Shown here piece by piece: positions 1 to 8,742 of a DNA stretch of 48,314 nt; position 1 is the first letter of the stretch; every line of letters starts with the position of its first letter. The stretch comes from Hyphomonadaceae bacterium (GTDB lineage Bacteria; Pseudomonadota; Alphaproteobacteria; Caulobacterales; Maricaulaceae). The translations under genes were made by a program, and so were the position numbers. The stretch is taken from positions 1,119 through 49,432 of the forward strand of contig JACOMS010000008.1 in the NCBI GenBank assembly GCA_014324115.1, read 5' to 3'. The notes under the pieces are model-generated. The model did not search any database, was not told the DNA's origin, and saw only the letters and a program-made list of their open reading frames with translations.

Positions 1-651
1 TGGACGATAAAATACTCCAGAAAGAAAGAGGGGGCGCCCACAAGGCTGCGTGGATATTGCCATACCACACTACGGCTACAAGTCTCATATCATGACAGAC
101 AAGTCCCGTAGCTTTATCCGGTCCTGCAAGGTCACCGATGCCGGCTGCCATGATGGGGCACAGCTTGAGGGCTTGGTTCGCACAGACATCCCGGCCAAAG
201 AGGTCTGGGCCGATACCGCCTGCAGATCAAACAGGAACGAAGCCTGGCTGTCTCGCCATGGGCTTGTCAGCCATATCCACTGCAAGGAACCAAAGGGCAG
301 CCTATGCCGACCCATATCAAGCGCGCCAATAGCGCAAGATCAAAAGTCAGGGCTCTTGTCGAACATCCCTTCGCCGATCAGAAACACCGCATGGGTCTGG
401 GGATCAGGACCATGGGTCTGGCCCGCGCCACAATCAAAATCGCCATGGCTAACATGGCCTGTAACATACGACGCCTGATTTACCATGAGACACAGCGGAT
501 GAAGTGTGCCTGAAATCCGGATCATCAGCCCAAAATGCCGCTAGGGCGCCCCGAAAGGGGCGCCACACCGCGCGCGCAACCAGCCCCCGACTGAAATTAC
601 TCAAACATCAACGATACTAACTCAAAATCAATCGTTGATGGAGGTGTCCAG
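1..651 (+). mobile_element. IS5-family element remnant (here called IS-b), 3' part of transposase plus right end; transposase frameshifted near 300
   Basis: ORFs 50-478 and 304-513 read as consecutive parts of one IS5-type transposase (IPHYGYKSHI..., VWADTACRSNRNEAWL, then VRALVEHPFADQKHRMGLGIRTMGLARATIKIAMANMACNIRRLI) in two frames; followed by the repeated end ...TTGATGGAGGTGTCCAG. Confidence 0.85.
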
Positions 652-1125
652 TTTATCACGAAACATGGCGGCGAAATCCGGCGGTTCCAGCATAATAGGT
701 GGATAACCGCCATTTTGAGTTATCTCCGCAATAATCTGCCGCGCGAAAGGGAACAGAAGCCGCGGGCATTCCACCATTATGACAGGCAGCATTTCGTCGG
801 ACGGGATATTCTGAATGGCGAATAGTCCAGCGTATTCCACTTCGGCGATAAAGACAATTGCATCACTGCGGCGTGCAACCGCCTTGAGCATCAGGACAAC
901 TTCGATTGTATCATCAGAAAAAGTCTGCCGCCTGATTTCGATATTAACGTTAATCGCAGGAGCCTCCTGCCCGTTGCGCAGGGATTCAGGGGCATTCGGG
1001 TTTTCAAAACTTACGTCTTTTGTGTATTGCGCCAGAACCTGCAGGACAGGTCCTGCCGTTCCCGTTTCTGCTGCGCTGTCTTGCGCGACTCCATTTGCTG
1101 TCGGTCCGGTTTCAGACACTTGCAT
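628..1125 (-). CDS. secB: Protein-export chaperone SecB; C-terminal residues derive from an IS end
   Basis: SecB-like sequence (VLAQYTKDVSFENPNAPESLR, EVEYAGLFAIQNIP, ECPRLLFPFARQIIAEITQNGGYPPIMLEPPDFAAMF); probable start MQVSETG within the larger ORF. Confidence 0.92.
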   Translation of the reverse strand: MQVSETGPTANGVAQDSAAETGTAGPVLQVLAQYTKDVSFENPNAPESLRNGQEAPAINVNIEIRRQTFSDDTIEVVLMLKAVARRSDAIVFIAEVEYAGLFAIQNIPSDEMLPVIMVECPRLLFPFARQIIAEITQNGGYPPIMLEPPDFAAMFRDKLDTSIND

Positions 1126-1267
1126 GGTCTCCGTTTGGAAGGTCAGTGCAACAAGGTGGTTACGTGAAACACGGCGGCCAGCTAACATAAGTCTTTATGC
1201 AAGGCAAGCAAGCCTTTCAGTCGTTTGGGTTTTGAAGTAGGATCATAAAGTAGTAAGGTCTATTTTC

Positions 1268-1966
1268 ATGTTTGAAGTCATATTATATGTCGCAATAACT
1301 ATATTCGTTTGTGTAATGCTCTACAGTGTTTTGGGTAAATCCATAGGCCGCGGCCCCGAAGACGATACGAGCCAGACGCAACTTTTCGAAAAAATTGAAA
1401 ACAGGCGCCCCACCGTAATTGATCGGGTTGAGAGTAATCCTGATATACCGGCTCTCGACGACATCGCGCGGGTTGATCCGGAATTTTCCGTAAGCTATTT
1501 TCTTGACGGGGCCAAACAGGCCTACGCTATGGTACTGGAAAGTTTCGCGGAAGGTGACCGTGAAACATTGAAATCCCTGCTGACACCTTCCGTATACGAA
1601 ATCTATGCTGGAGCCATAAGCGAACGGGAGTCCAAAAACCTGACACAAGTAACCGATCTGGCCGGTATCATGGATGCAGATATTATTGCGGCGGAAAAAA
1701 CAGGCTCGACAGCCTGCATATCTGTCAAATACAACGCCGAGCTGTCTTCGGCTCTGCTGGATGCAGATGGGCAGGCTGTGAAGGGAGATCTGGATATTCT
1801 TTCGAGTGTATCTGAAGTCTGGACTTTTGAGCGAGACCTGAAGTCACCACATCCGGATTGGCTACTTGGTGATGTGGCCCCTGCGGAGGGTGGTGATCCG
1901 GAGGCTGATCCGTCCCCCAATACGACATTCCGGACGACAAATTCTCAAGATTCCGCGAATACATAA
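1268..1966 (+). CDS. Tim44/TimA-like domain protein
   Basis: N-terminal TM helix then Tim44-like domain (FLDGAKQAYAMVLESFAEGDRETLKSLLTPSVYEIYAGAI); lies between secB and mltA as in many Alphaproteobacteria. Confidence 0.85.
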   Translation: MFEVILYVAITIFVCVMLYSVLGKSIGRGPEDDTSQTQLFEKIENRRPTVIDRVESNPDIPALDDIARVDPEFSVSYFLDGAKQAYAMVLESFAEGDRETLKSLLTPSVYEIYAGAISERESKNLTQVTDLAGIMDADIIAAEKTGSTACISVKYNAELSSALLDADGQAVKGDLDILSSVSEVWTFERDLKSPHPDWLLGDVAPAEGGDPEADPSPNTTFRTTNSQDSANT

Positions 1967-1972
1967 GACAGC

Positions 1973-3130
1973 ATGAAAAATCTTCCTTTAGTGTTTGTTG
2001 CTTTTCTTTTTTCCGGCTGTGTCGGCATGCCGGAACCAATCCCTGAGCCTCCTGCACCGATCATCGCGCCGCCCGGGTCCGGGACAGAAGAACCCCCGGA
2101 GGAGGTCGTTAGGGCCCCGGAGTCTGTCTTTGACGCTCTTTCTTTCTGGTATGATGCGGATGCGCGGCCCGCCCTGGAGGCGTTCCGCAGAAGCTGTACT
2201 GTCTGGAAAAAAAGTGACGCTAACAGGGTCTTGCATAAAGATCATCCGCAATATGGCCGCGTTGCGGACTGGCTTCCTGCCTGTACCTCCGCCGACACGG
2301 TTACAGATAACAGGGATAGTGCCCGTGCCTTTTTCGAACGCGAGTTCCTGCCGGTGCATTTTGAAACCAACCCAACCGGTTTGTTGACAGCCTATTACCG
2401 CCCGGAAATTCAGGTCACAAAAACGCCAACCCGCGAATTCCGCGAACCTGTTCTGGCTACGCCGGAGGATGAAAGCATCAAAAACCGTCCGCGCAAGGAT
2501 ATCACCCCCAATGGCACCCGCGTTATCGCCTTTGGCCGCCCCGCTGATGTGTTTTTCATGCAGATACAGGGCTCCGGCATACTGGTTTTCCCCGACGGTG
2601 CGCGACTTGGAGCATCTTATGCCGATAACAATGGTTACAAATACGAATCCATCGGTAAAATTCTGATCCGGCGTGGTGAGCTGAAACAAGTTTCGTTACA
2701 GTCCATCAAGACATGGATGAAGGAAGCCGGGCCCGTCAAGTCTCGCGCCCTGATGAATGAAAATCCGCGCTATATCTATTTCAGCGACCACCCCGTTGTA
2801 TCAGGTGAGGAAGGGCCGAAAGGTGCAGCTAGTATCCCGCTGACGGCCATGGGCTCGCTCGCGGTTGATCCGCAACACTATCCTTATGGTCTGCCGATTT
2901 GGATAGAGGTTTCCATACCGCAGGAGGAAGGGGATTATGAAGGCAAGCCGGAGGGGTTGCTTTTGATTGCCCAGGATACGGGTGATGCCATCAGGGGAGT
3001 GTTTCGCGGTGATATCTATTTTGGCAGTGGCGATGAAGCCGGGGCTAGGGCCGGGGTAATGAAACACCATGGGCAATGGACATTGTTGCTGCCGGTGGCT
3101 CTGACCCGAAGGGTATCTCCGCCGGTTTAA
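1973..3130 (+). CDS. mltA: Membrane-bound lytic murein transglycosylase A, lipoprotein
   Basis: Lipobox FSGC; MltA/3D motifs (GLLTAYYRPEI, QIQGSGILVFPDG, YIYFSDHP, GSLAVDPQHYPYGLPIWIEV, AQDTGDAIRGVFRGDIYFGSG). Confidence 0.93.
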   Translation: MKNLPLVFVAFLFSGCVGMPEPIPEPPAPIIAPPGSGTEEPPEEVVRAPESVFDALSFWYDADARPALEAFRRSCTVWKKSDANRVLHKDHPQYGRVADWLPACTSADTVTDNRDSARAFFEREFLPVHFETNPTGLLTAYYRPEIQVTKTPTREFREPVLATPEDESIKNRPRKDITPNGTRVIAFGRPADVFFMQIQGSGILVFPDGARLGASYADNNGYKYESIGKILIRRGELKQVSLQSIKTWMKEAGPVKSRALMNENPRYIYFSDHPVVSGEEGPKGAASIPLTAMGSLAVDPQHYPYGLPIWIEVSIPQEEGDYEGKPEGLLLIAQDTGDAIRGVFRGDIYFGSGDEAGARAGVMKHHGQWTLLLPVALTRRVSPPV

Positions 3131-4266
3131 AGCTCCATCTGCGGGCAGATCAGGAATTTCTCGCCCGTTTTCCTGGCGTTATATCGTTGCACAATTTTGG
3201 TATCAAGTGCATCGGCCAGAGAGATCTCGTCTGTATAGGAACTGGCAAAAGTCGAGGTCAGCTCATCGGCGACGCGGCCTCTCATCCGCATGCCGGTTTC
3301 CATGCCCGCCCTAGCAAGGAAATTCGGCAGTAGCCATCCGCCCACACCCCACGCCATGCCATAACGTCGTGCAAGCACAGTCGGACTGAAATCAAGGGCG
3401 CCATATACGTAGACGTGCTTATGGTGGGTCGATCCGTAGATACTGTAATCAGACGGCGTGCGTGCCGCTGCCGACTCCATGGCTGTCAATATATCAGAGG
3501 CCAGAGACCCGCCGCCTACAGCGTCATAACCCAAAGTCGCTCCCGTTTCATGAATGGCGTCCGTCAAGTCGTCCATAAAGCCCTCATCGGAACTGTTGAC
3601 GATATATTTTGCACCAAGATCCTTGAGAATATGAACCTGTTCCCGTTTGCGCACGATGTTTACAATATCTATACCGTCGGCCAGACAGACACGGTTGAGC
3701 ATCTGCCCCAGATTTGATGCTGCCGCGGTGTGAACCAGCGCCGCGTGCCCCTCCATTTTCATGGTCTCGACAAAACCCAGGGCCGTCATGGGATTAACAA
3801 AACTTGACGCGCCGTCCCTGGCACTGTGTCCCGGCTTTAACGCAAGACAGGACATGGCCGGAATGATCGCATATTGCCCATACATTTTACCCCCGAAGCC
3901 GGCAACCGTTTTGCCGAGCATGGCCTGTGCCATGTCAGCATCACCTGCGGCGACGACATTACCCGCACCTTCATTTCCCACGGGCAGATCTTGTCCAACC
4001 CGGGCTTTCATGAAAGCCATACCTTGGGGCGACACAGGCGCTGTTAAAATCCGGTCTTTACCGGAACCGCTTGACTTTGCCCGGCTCATATCTGTCACGC
4101 CGAACATGACTCCATGATCAGATGGATTGACCGGAGCCGCCTCCACGCGGATTACAACCTGGTCGGACTTGGGCTCCGGCATGTCTTTTTCAACAAGTTT
4201 CAGTGTCAACCAGGCATCCGCACTGACAGTAGAATACATTTGCAGATAGGTTTTGGGCAGAGACAT
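3127..4266 (-). CDS. Zinc-binding dehydrogenase / quinone oxidoreductase-like protein
   Basis: MDR fold signatures (VVIRVEAAPVNPSDHGVMFG, VGNEGAGNVVAAG, ALVHTAAASNLGQMLNRVC, LGYDAVGGGSL). Confidence 0.8.
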   Translation of the reverse strand: MSLPKTYLQMYSTVSADAWLTLKLVEKDMPEPKSDQVVIRVEAAPVNPSDHGVMFGVTDMSRAKSSGSGKDRILTAPVSPQGMAFMKARVGQDLPVGNEGAGNVVAAGDADMAQAMLGKTVAGFGGKMYGQYAIIPAMSCLALKPGHSARDGASSFVNPMTALGFVETMKMEGHAALVHTAAASNLGQMLNRVCLADGIDIVNIVRKREQVHILKDLGAKYIVNSSDEGFMDDLTDAIHETGATLGYDAVGGGSLASDILTAMESAAARTPSDYSIYGSTHHKHVYVYGALDFSPTVLARRYGMAWGVGGWLLPNFLARAGMETGMRMRGRVADELTSTFASSYTDEISLADALDTKIVQRYNARKTGEKFLICPQMEL

Positions 4267-4354
4267 AAGCGGTTTCCCCGGCTAAGCGTACGCGTGGTAT
4301 GCCAGTGATAAAGTTCACCTGTCAATCCACGAAACGCTGCGATAAGGGGTAGCA

Positions 4355-5290
4355 GTGACAGTTGGCACCAAATTGATATCGGCCACAGACCAGAACCGTT
4401 GGTCCGGTCCGCCTATGGTTCTGGTCGGCGGAATATGTATCGGTTTTGCGCCGATCGGCCTGCGGCTGGGACTGGATGATTTGGGCCCGCAAGCGATTGC
4501 GTTTTGGCGTTATGTTTTTGCCTTGCCGATATTATTTGCACTGGCCTGTATTGCGAATAAAGGTTTTCCACGCAAGCCCAACCGTTTTGTCGTTTTGGCC
4601 GGCATTTGCTTTACCTGCAACATTGCATTGTGGCATTGGGGACTGGAAATCACGAGTGTCGCCAATGCGACCTTTCTGGTGAATTGTGGAAATGCCCTTG
4701 TGGGATTTGCGGCGTGGTTGTTTCTCGGGGAACGCCCTGCGCGGATTTGGTTTTTTGCCATCCTGATCGCGCTGTCCGGCGCCGCGATCCTGACCCGATA
4801 CGGCACCGGGACACCTATGCCCGGTGCTTCAGATATTCCAGCTTACTACGGCGACCTGCTGGCCGTTGCTGCTGCGGTTTTTGTCGGTCTTTACATGCTG
4901 TCCGCCAAACTGGCCTGCCGTACATTGCGCGGGCTTGAAACCATTTTCTGGATCACGGCGGTTGAGATATGCGTTGCAGCCTTGTTTGTTCTGGGTTCAG
5001 GGGAGTCTTTTATGCCGCAACAAGTGACCGGATTTCAGATACCGCTGTTTCTGGCACTGGCGGTTCAGGTCGCCGGGCAGGGGTTGATTGTTGTTGGCCT
5101 CGGTAAAACCCCGGCAGGTATTGCCGGACTGTTGGTTGTTGTGCAGCCCGTGGTCGCTGCCGCTGCGGCCTGGTTGCTGTTCAGTGAGCCGCTGACGATC
5201 ATTCAAATTTGCGGTGCGATGCTTATTCTGTCCGGTATCTGGCTTGTGCAACAGGGTCGACCAACTACAAAAACATATACCGTTGATTAA
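4355..5290 (+). CDS. EamA/DMT family transporter
   Basis: About ten hydrophobic segments, two EamA-like repeats (GICIGFAPIGLRLGLDDLGPQAIAFWRYVFALP, AGLLVVVQPVVAAAAAWLLFSEPLT). Confidence 0.88.
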   Translation: MTVGTKLISATDQNRWSGPPMVLVGGICIGFAPIGLRLGLDDLGPQAIAFWRYVFALPILFALACIANKGFPRKPNRFVVLAGICFTCNIALWHWGLEITSVANATFLVNCGNALVGFAAWLFLGERPARIWFFAILIALSGAAILTRYGTGTPMPGASDIPAYYGDLLAVAAAVFVGLYMLSAKLACRTLRGLETIFWITAVEICVAALFVLGSGESFMPQQVTGFQIPLFLALAVQVAGQGLIVVGLGKTPAGIAGLLVVVQPVVAAAAAWLLFSEPLTIIQICGAMLILSGIWLVQQGRPTTKTYTVD

Positions 5291-5810
5291 TATAGTTTCC
5301 ACCGGATCGGGACGCGGACGAAAGCACTGCCAGGTCAGGATTCAGCAAGGGAGCCGCCGACGGTACACCCCCACCGTTTCCGACGGGCTCTACAATTCGC
5401 TCGCATGCCTCTCCAGCCTCGCGGGACATGTGTGTGTCAATATGTTCGGATAAACCTTGCACTTTTCGTTCGCTCCCCCTTCCTCAAAAAACCGCTTCAT
5501 CACACCCGCTTCGGCCTGACGGTATTGGTCATATATTTATCCCTGATAGTTTTAATGTAACTCAACATACCTATCCCATAATCCTGTGAGAGCCGTCGCC
5601 GTATTTGTCTTTTTAAGTCGGCAGAACCGGTTGACAAGGGTTAAATGTTGTAAAATTGACACAATCAGGACGAAATCGTATCAAAATCTGTGTAAGTTGT
5701 TTTTATTGTTGATTCGCAAAATAATTGGTAATAAATTGATTGGTATAAGGAATCTCAAGGTTTTAAACATGTCATCTTCGGCGAGCAACTCGAATCAGGA
5801 GGAAAGTAAA

Positions 5811-8543
5811 ATGCCAGGACCAAAATTATCACTCATAAGGGCGGTGAGTATTTTGCCAATTCTGGCCCTCGGCCTGGCCCCCCTTGCCCCTGCCCATGCG
5901 CAGGAGGAACAAGACGTCTCCAAACAGGGGCCTGATACAATTATTGTAACGGGGAGCCGGATCGAAAGAACCGACCTGACTGCATCGACACCTGTCATAA
6001 TGATCGGTGCGGAAACGATTGAGGCAGACAGATCGGTCGTCGTTGAAGATATTTTCATTCGTTTGCCCCAGGCTGGTGGTGGAGCCAATGCGACGGGTGC
6101 GTCTGTTGGGGACTCACTGGGTTCATCGACGGTTGACCTGCGGGGGTTGGGGCAGAACCGTACGCTGGTGTTGGTTAATGGTACACGTGCTGTCCCGTTC
6201 AGTTTCCGCAACGCTGTTGATACAAACAGTCTTCCAACAGGCTTAATTCGGAATGTGGAAGTTTTGACTGGCGGTGCCGCAGCTATTTATGGTGCGGACG
6301 CTGTTGCCGGTGTTGTCAACTTCATACTTGATGATGAATTTGAAGGGTTTGAGCTCAACGCAACAGCCGAATTTCCACGGGACGGCGGGGAAAGTACTTC
6401 GATAGATTTTATTGCCGGTCAGGATGTTGGCGGTGGACGCGGTCATGTTGTGGCTTATTTGGGATATACAGAGCGCTTTGAATTGTTGGCTGGGGATCGC
6501 GATTTCACATCCGGATCTGTGACGGCGATTTCATCGCGGGGCGGAAATTTTTTCGATCCGGATACGGGCAATCTTCTCTTCGCATTTGATGATGCCGACA
6601 ATTTCTCTACAGAGAGGCAGACGGTCAATGTGACGCCCGAGAGATTTTTGATTCAACCGCTTCAGCGTTTTCACGCAAGCCTTCTTTTCAAATATAATGT
6701 TCTTGATCGTGTCGAATTTTATGGCCGTGCAATGTTCACACAAACGGATATCACCGGTGCCGGCTCAACGGGTCAGACACCGATAAGTGTCAACGAAGTT
6801 ATTTCGATCTCCGAGGACAATGCGTTCGTTCCCGATGCGGCGCGCGCACTTCTTGCATTTACCGACGGTGCGGCCAATGTCAGGGTTGAGCGCAATCTTG
6901 GGCTGGGTTTGCAACGCACGGAAACAAGCCGCGATACCTATCAAATCTTTCTGGGTGTCAGGGGTGATATAACTGAAAACATCAATTATGACGCTTATTT
7001 TCAGTACGGAGAAACAGAAGAAAATGCGGTCGTTTTCGGGAATGCGATCAGGAATGATAACAACGGCAAAAGCCGCTTTGCCGCAATAGCTGACACAATT
7101 GATATCTTCGCGCCGGACGCAGATTTCAGTGACTTCGGAACTCAAATCGTTCATTCGGACCGGCAGCGGGATCAACTGGTTTCAACAGTGGTTGTTTCCG
7201 GTAACTCGGCTGATATATTCGAACCTCCCGCCGGTCCGGTCGGTTTCGCATTGGGTTTCGAGTATCGCGAGGAAACAGGTCAGGTAGTGCCGGGAATCGC
7301 CCTGCGAAACGGTCTTGCATTTGGACTTGGCGGTGTAGGTGCCATTGATGCAGGTTTTGACACCAAAGAATATTTCGGTGAGATTTTGGTACCTGTCCTG
7401 TCAGAATTACCGTTCATCCAGGAATTGACCTTCGAGGGCGCTTACAGACGGTTCGATTTCTCAACGACGGGTACCGGCGATGCTGACAAGATCGGCGGCA
7501 CCTGGGTGGTTAATGACGATATTCGTTTCCGCGGGCAGCGCCAGACGACCGTTCGTTCACCGAACCTGGGTGAATTTGCCGGACCGGAAACGACGCTTTC
7601 ACTTTCGCTGTTTGACCCAGAGAGCAGTGCTCTTGTTCCGCGATTACGGGGCCGTTATGACGGTGACCCTTGCCTTGATGGCCGCGGCGATGCTGCGCAA
7701 TGTGCTGCACAGGGGGCCGCACCCCGGGGGACACCGTTTGACACGAGCAAGGCGCTTTACAGTTTTGGTGGCAATCCCGATATTAACCCGGAGCGGGGCG
7801 AGACATATACGTATGGTGTCATCCTGACGCCGTCTTTTATTCCGGGCGTGAGCCTCTCCGTGGACTATGTTGATATCGAAATTACTGATGCGGTTAGTCA
7901 GATTCAGCCTATTGCAGCCCTGACGAATTGCTACATTGACAATCCGGTTCCGGATAATCCTCTATGCGGAGCCGTTCTTCGTGACCCTGAAACGGGCCTT
8001 ATCAGCAAGGCGTTGGTAAACGACTTCAATCTTGCGACTCTGGCGCAGACGAGTCTGGACATTGGAGCTGTTTTGCCTTTTGACGTGTTCAGCAAACCGC
8101 TTGAAAACGTCGCAGTTGCATATCAGGCGACTATTGTGACGGATCAGATCCGGCAGGCGAATGCCACCGTTGATGCCACAGACTGCAAGGGTACCTTTGG
8201 GGGCTCATGCTCGGGTGACTTCGCCAGCTTCCTGCAGCCTGATTACAAGCACAGGGTAGATTTGAGTTGGGAAAATGATCGTGCTTCTGCACTTCTTTCG
8301 TGGCGTCGCATCGGAAGTGTCGTGAATGCCGGTGATCGTACCGATGAAGTCGGGGCTCAAGACTACTTCGATCTTACAGGTAGCTATAACTTCAATGAGC
8401 ACCTGACACTCACTGCCGGTGTCAAGAACCTGCTCAACAAGGAAATTCCTCTGCCAAAAGCCGGGGGCAACTTTTACGGAACATTGAGCGAGTATGATGT
8501 CTTGGGACGTAGCTTCGGGGTGTCGGTGAAATCCCGCTGGTAG
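5811..8543 (+). CDS. TonB-dependent receptor (receptor 1)
   Basis: RBS AGGAGG before ATG 5811; signal peptide ending AHAQ; plug (TIIVTGSRIERTDLTASTPV, VLVNGTRAVP, NVEVLTGGAAAIYGADAVAGVVNFIL); C-terminal W. Confidence 0.92.
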   Translation: MPGPKLSLIRAVSILPILALGLAPLAPAHAQEEQDVSKQGPDTIIVTGSRIERTDLTASTPVIMIGAETIEADRSVVVEDIFIRLPQAGGGANATGASVGDSLGSSTVDLRGLGQNRTLVLVNGTRAVPFSFRNAVDTNSLPTGLIRNVEVLTGGAAAIYGADAVAGVVNFILDDEFEGFELNATAEFPRDGGESTSIDFIAGQDVGGGRGHVVAYLGYTERFELLAGDRDFTSGSVTAISSRGGNFFDPDTGNLLFAFDDADNFSTERQTVNVTPERFLIQPLQRFHASLLFKYNVLDRVEFYGRAMFTQTDITGAGSTGQTPISVNEVISISEDNAFVPDAARALLAFTDGAANVRVERNLGLGLQRTETSRDTYQIFLGVRGDITENINYDAYFQYGETEENAVVFGNAIRNDNNGKSRFAAIADTIDIFAPDADFSDFGTQIVHSDRQRDQLVSTVVVSGNSADIFEPPAGPVGFALGFEYREETGQVVPGIALRNGLAFGLGGVGAIDAGFDTKEYFGEILVPVLSELPFIQELTFEGAYRRFDFSTTGTGDADKIGGTWVVNDDIRFRGQRQTTVRSPNLGEFAGPETTLSLSLFDPESSALVPRLRGRYDGDPCLDGRGDAAQCAAQGAAPRGTPFDTSKALYSFGGNPDINPERGETYTYGVILTPSFIPGVSLSVDYVDIEITDAVSQIQPIAALTNCYIDNPVPDNPLCGAVLRDPETGLISKALVNDFNLATLAQTSLDIGAVLPFDVFSKPLENVAVAYQATIVTDQIRQANATVDATDCKGTFGGSCSGDFASFLQPDYKHRVDLSWENDRASALLSWRRIGSVVNAGDRTDEVGAQDYFDLTGSYNFNEHLTLTAGVKNLLNKEIPLPKAGGNFYGTLSEYDVLGRSFGVSVKSRW

Positions 8544-8742
8544 TTTTTCCGCTCCGCCATTGTCTTGTCTAGCTTCCGCGTACAGACAAAACAATCAAAG
8601 GATAAAACGGGACAGGTCATGACCGGCTGCCGGTTTCTCGACAAATATCGTTTACATCAGCCGAGATGTTGGTCAGCATAGACAGTTGTGTAGTTTTTGC
8701 GCGCCAACTTCGGCAAACAGCTCGGATCAGGAGGAAAGTAAA

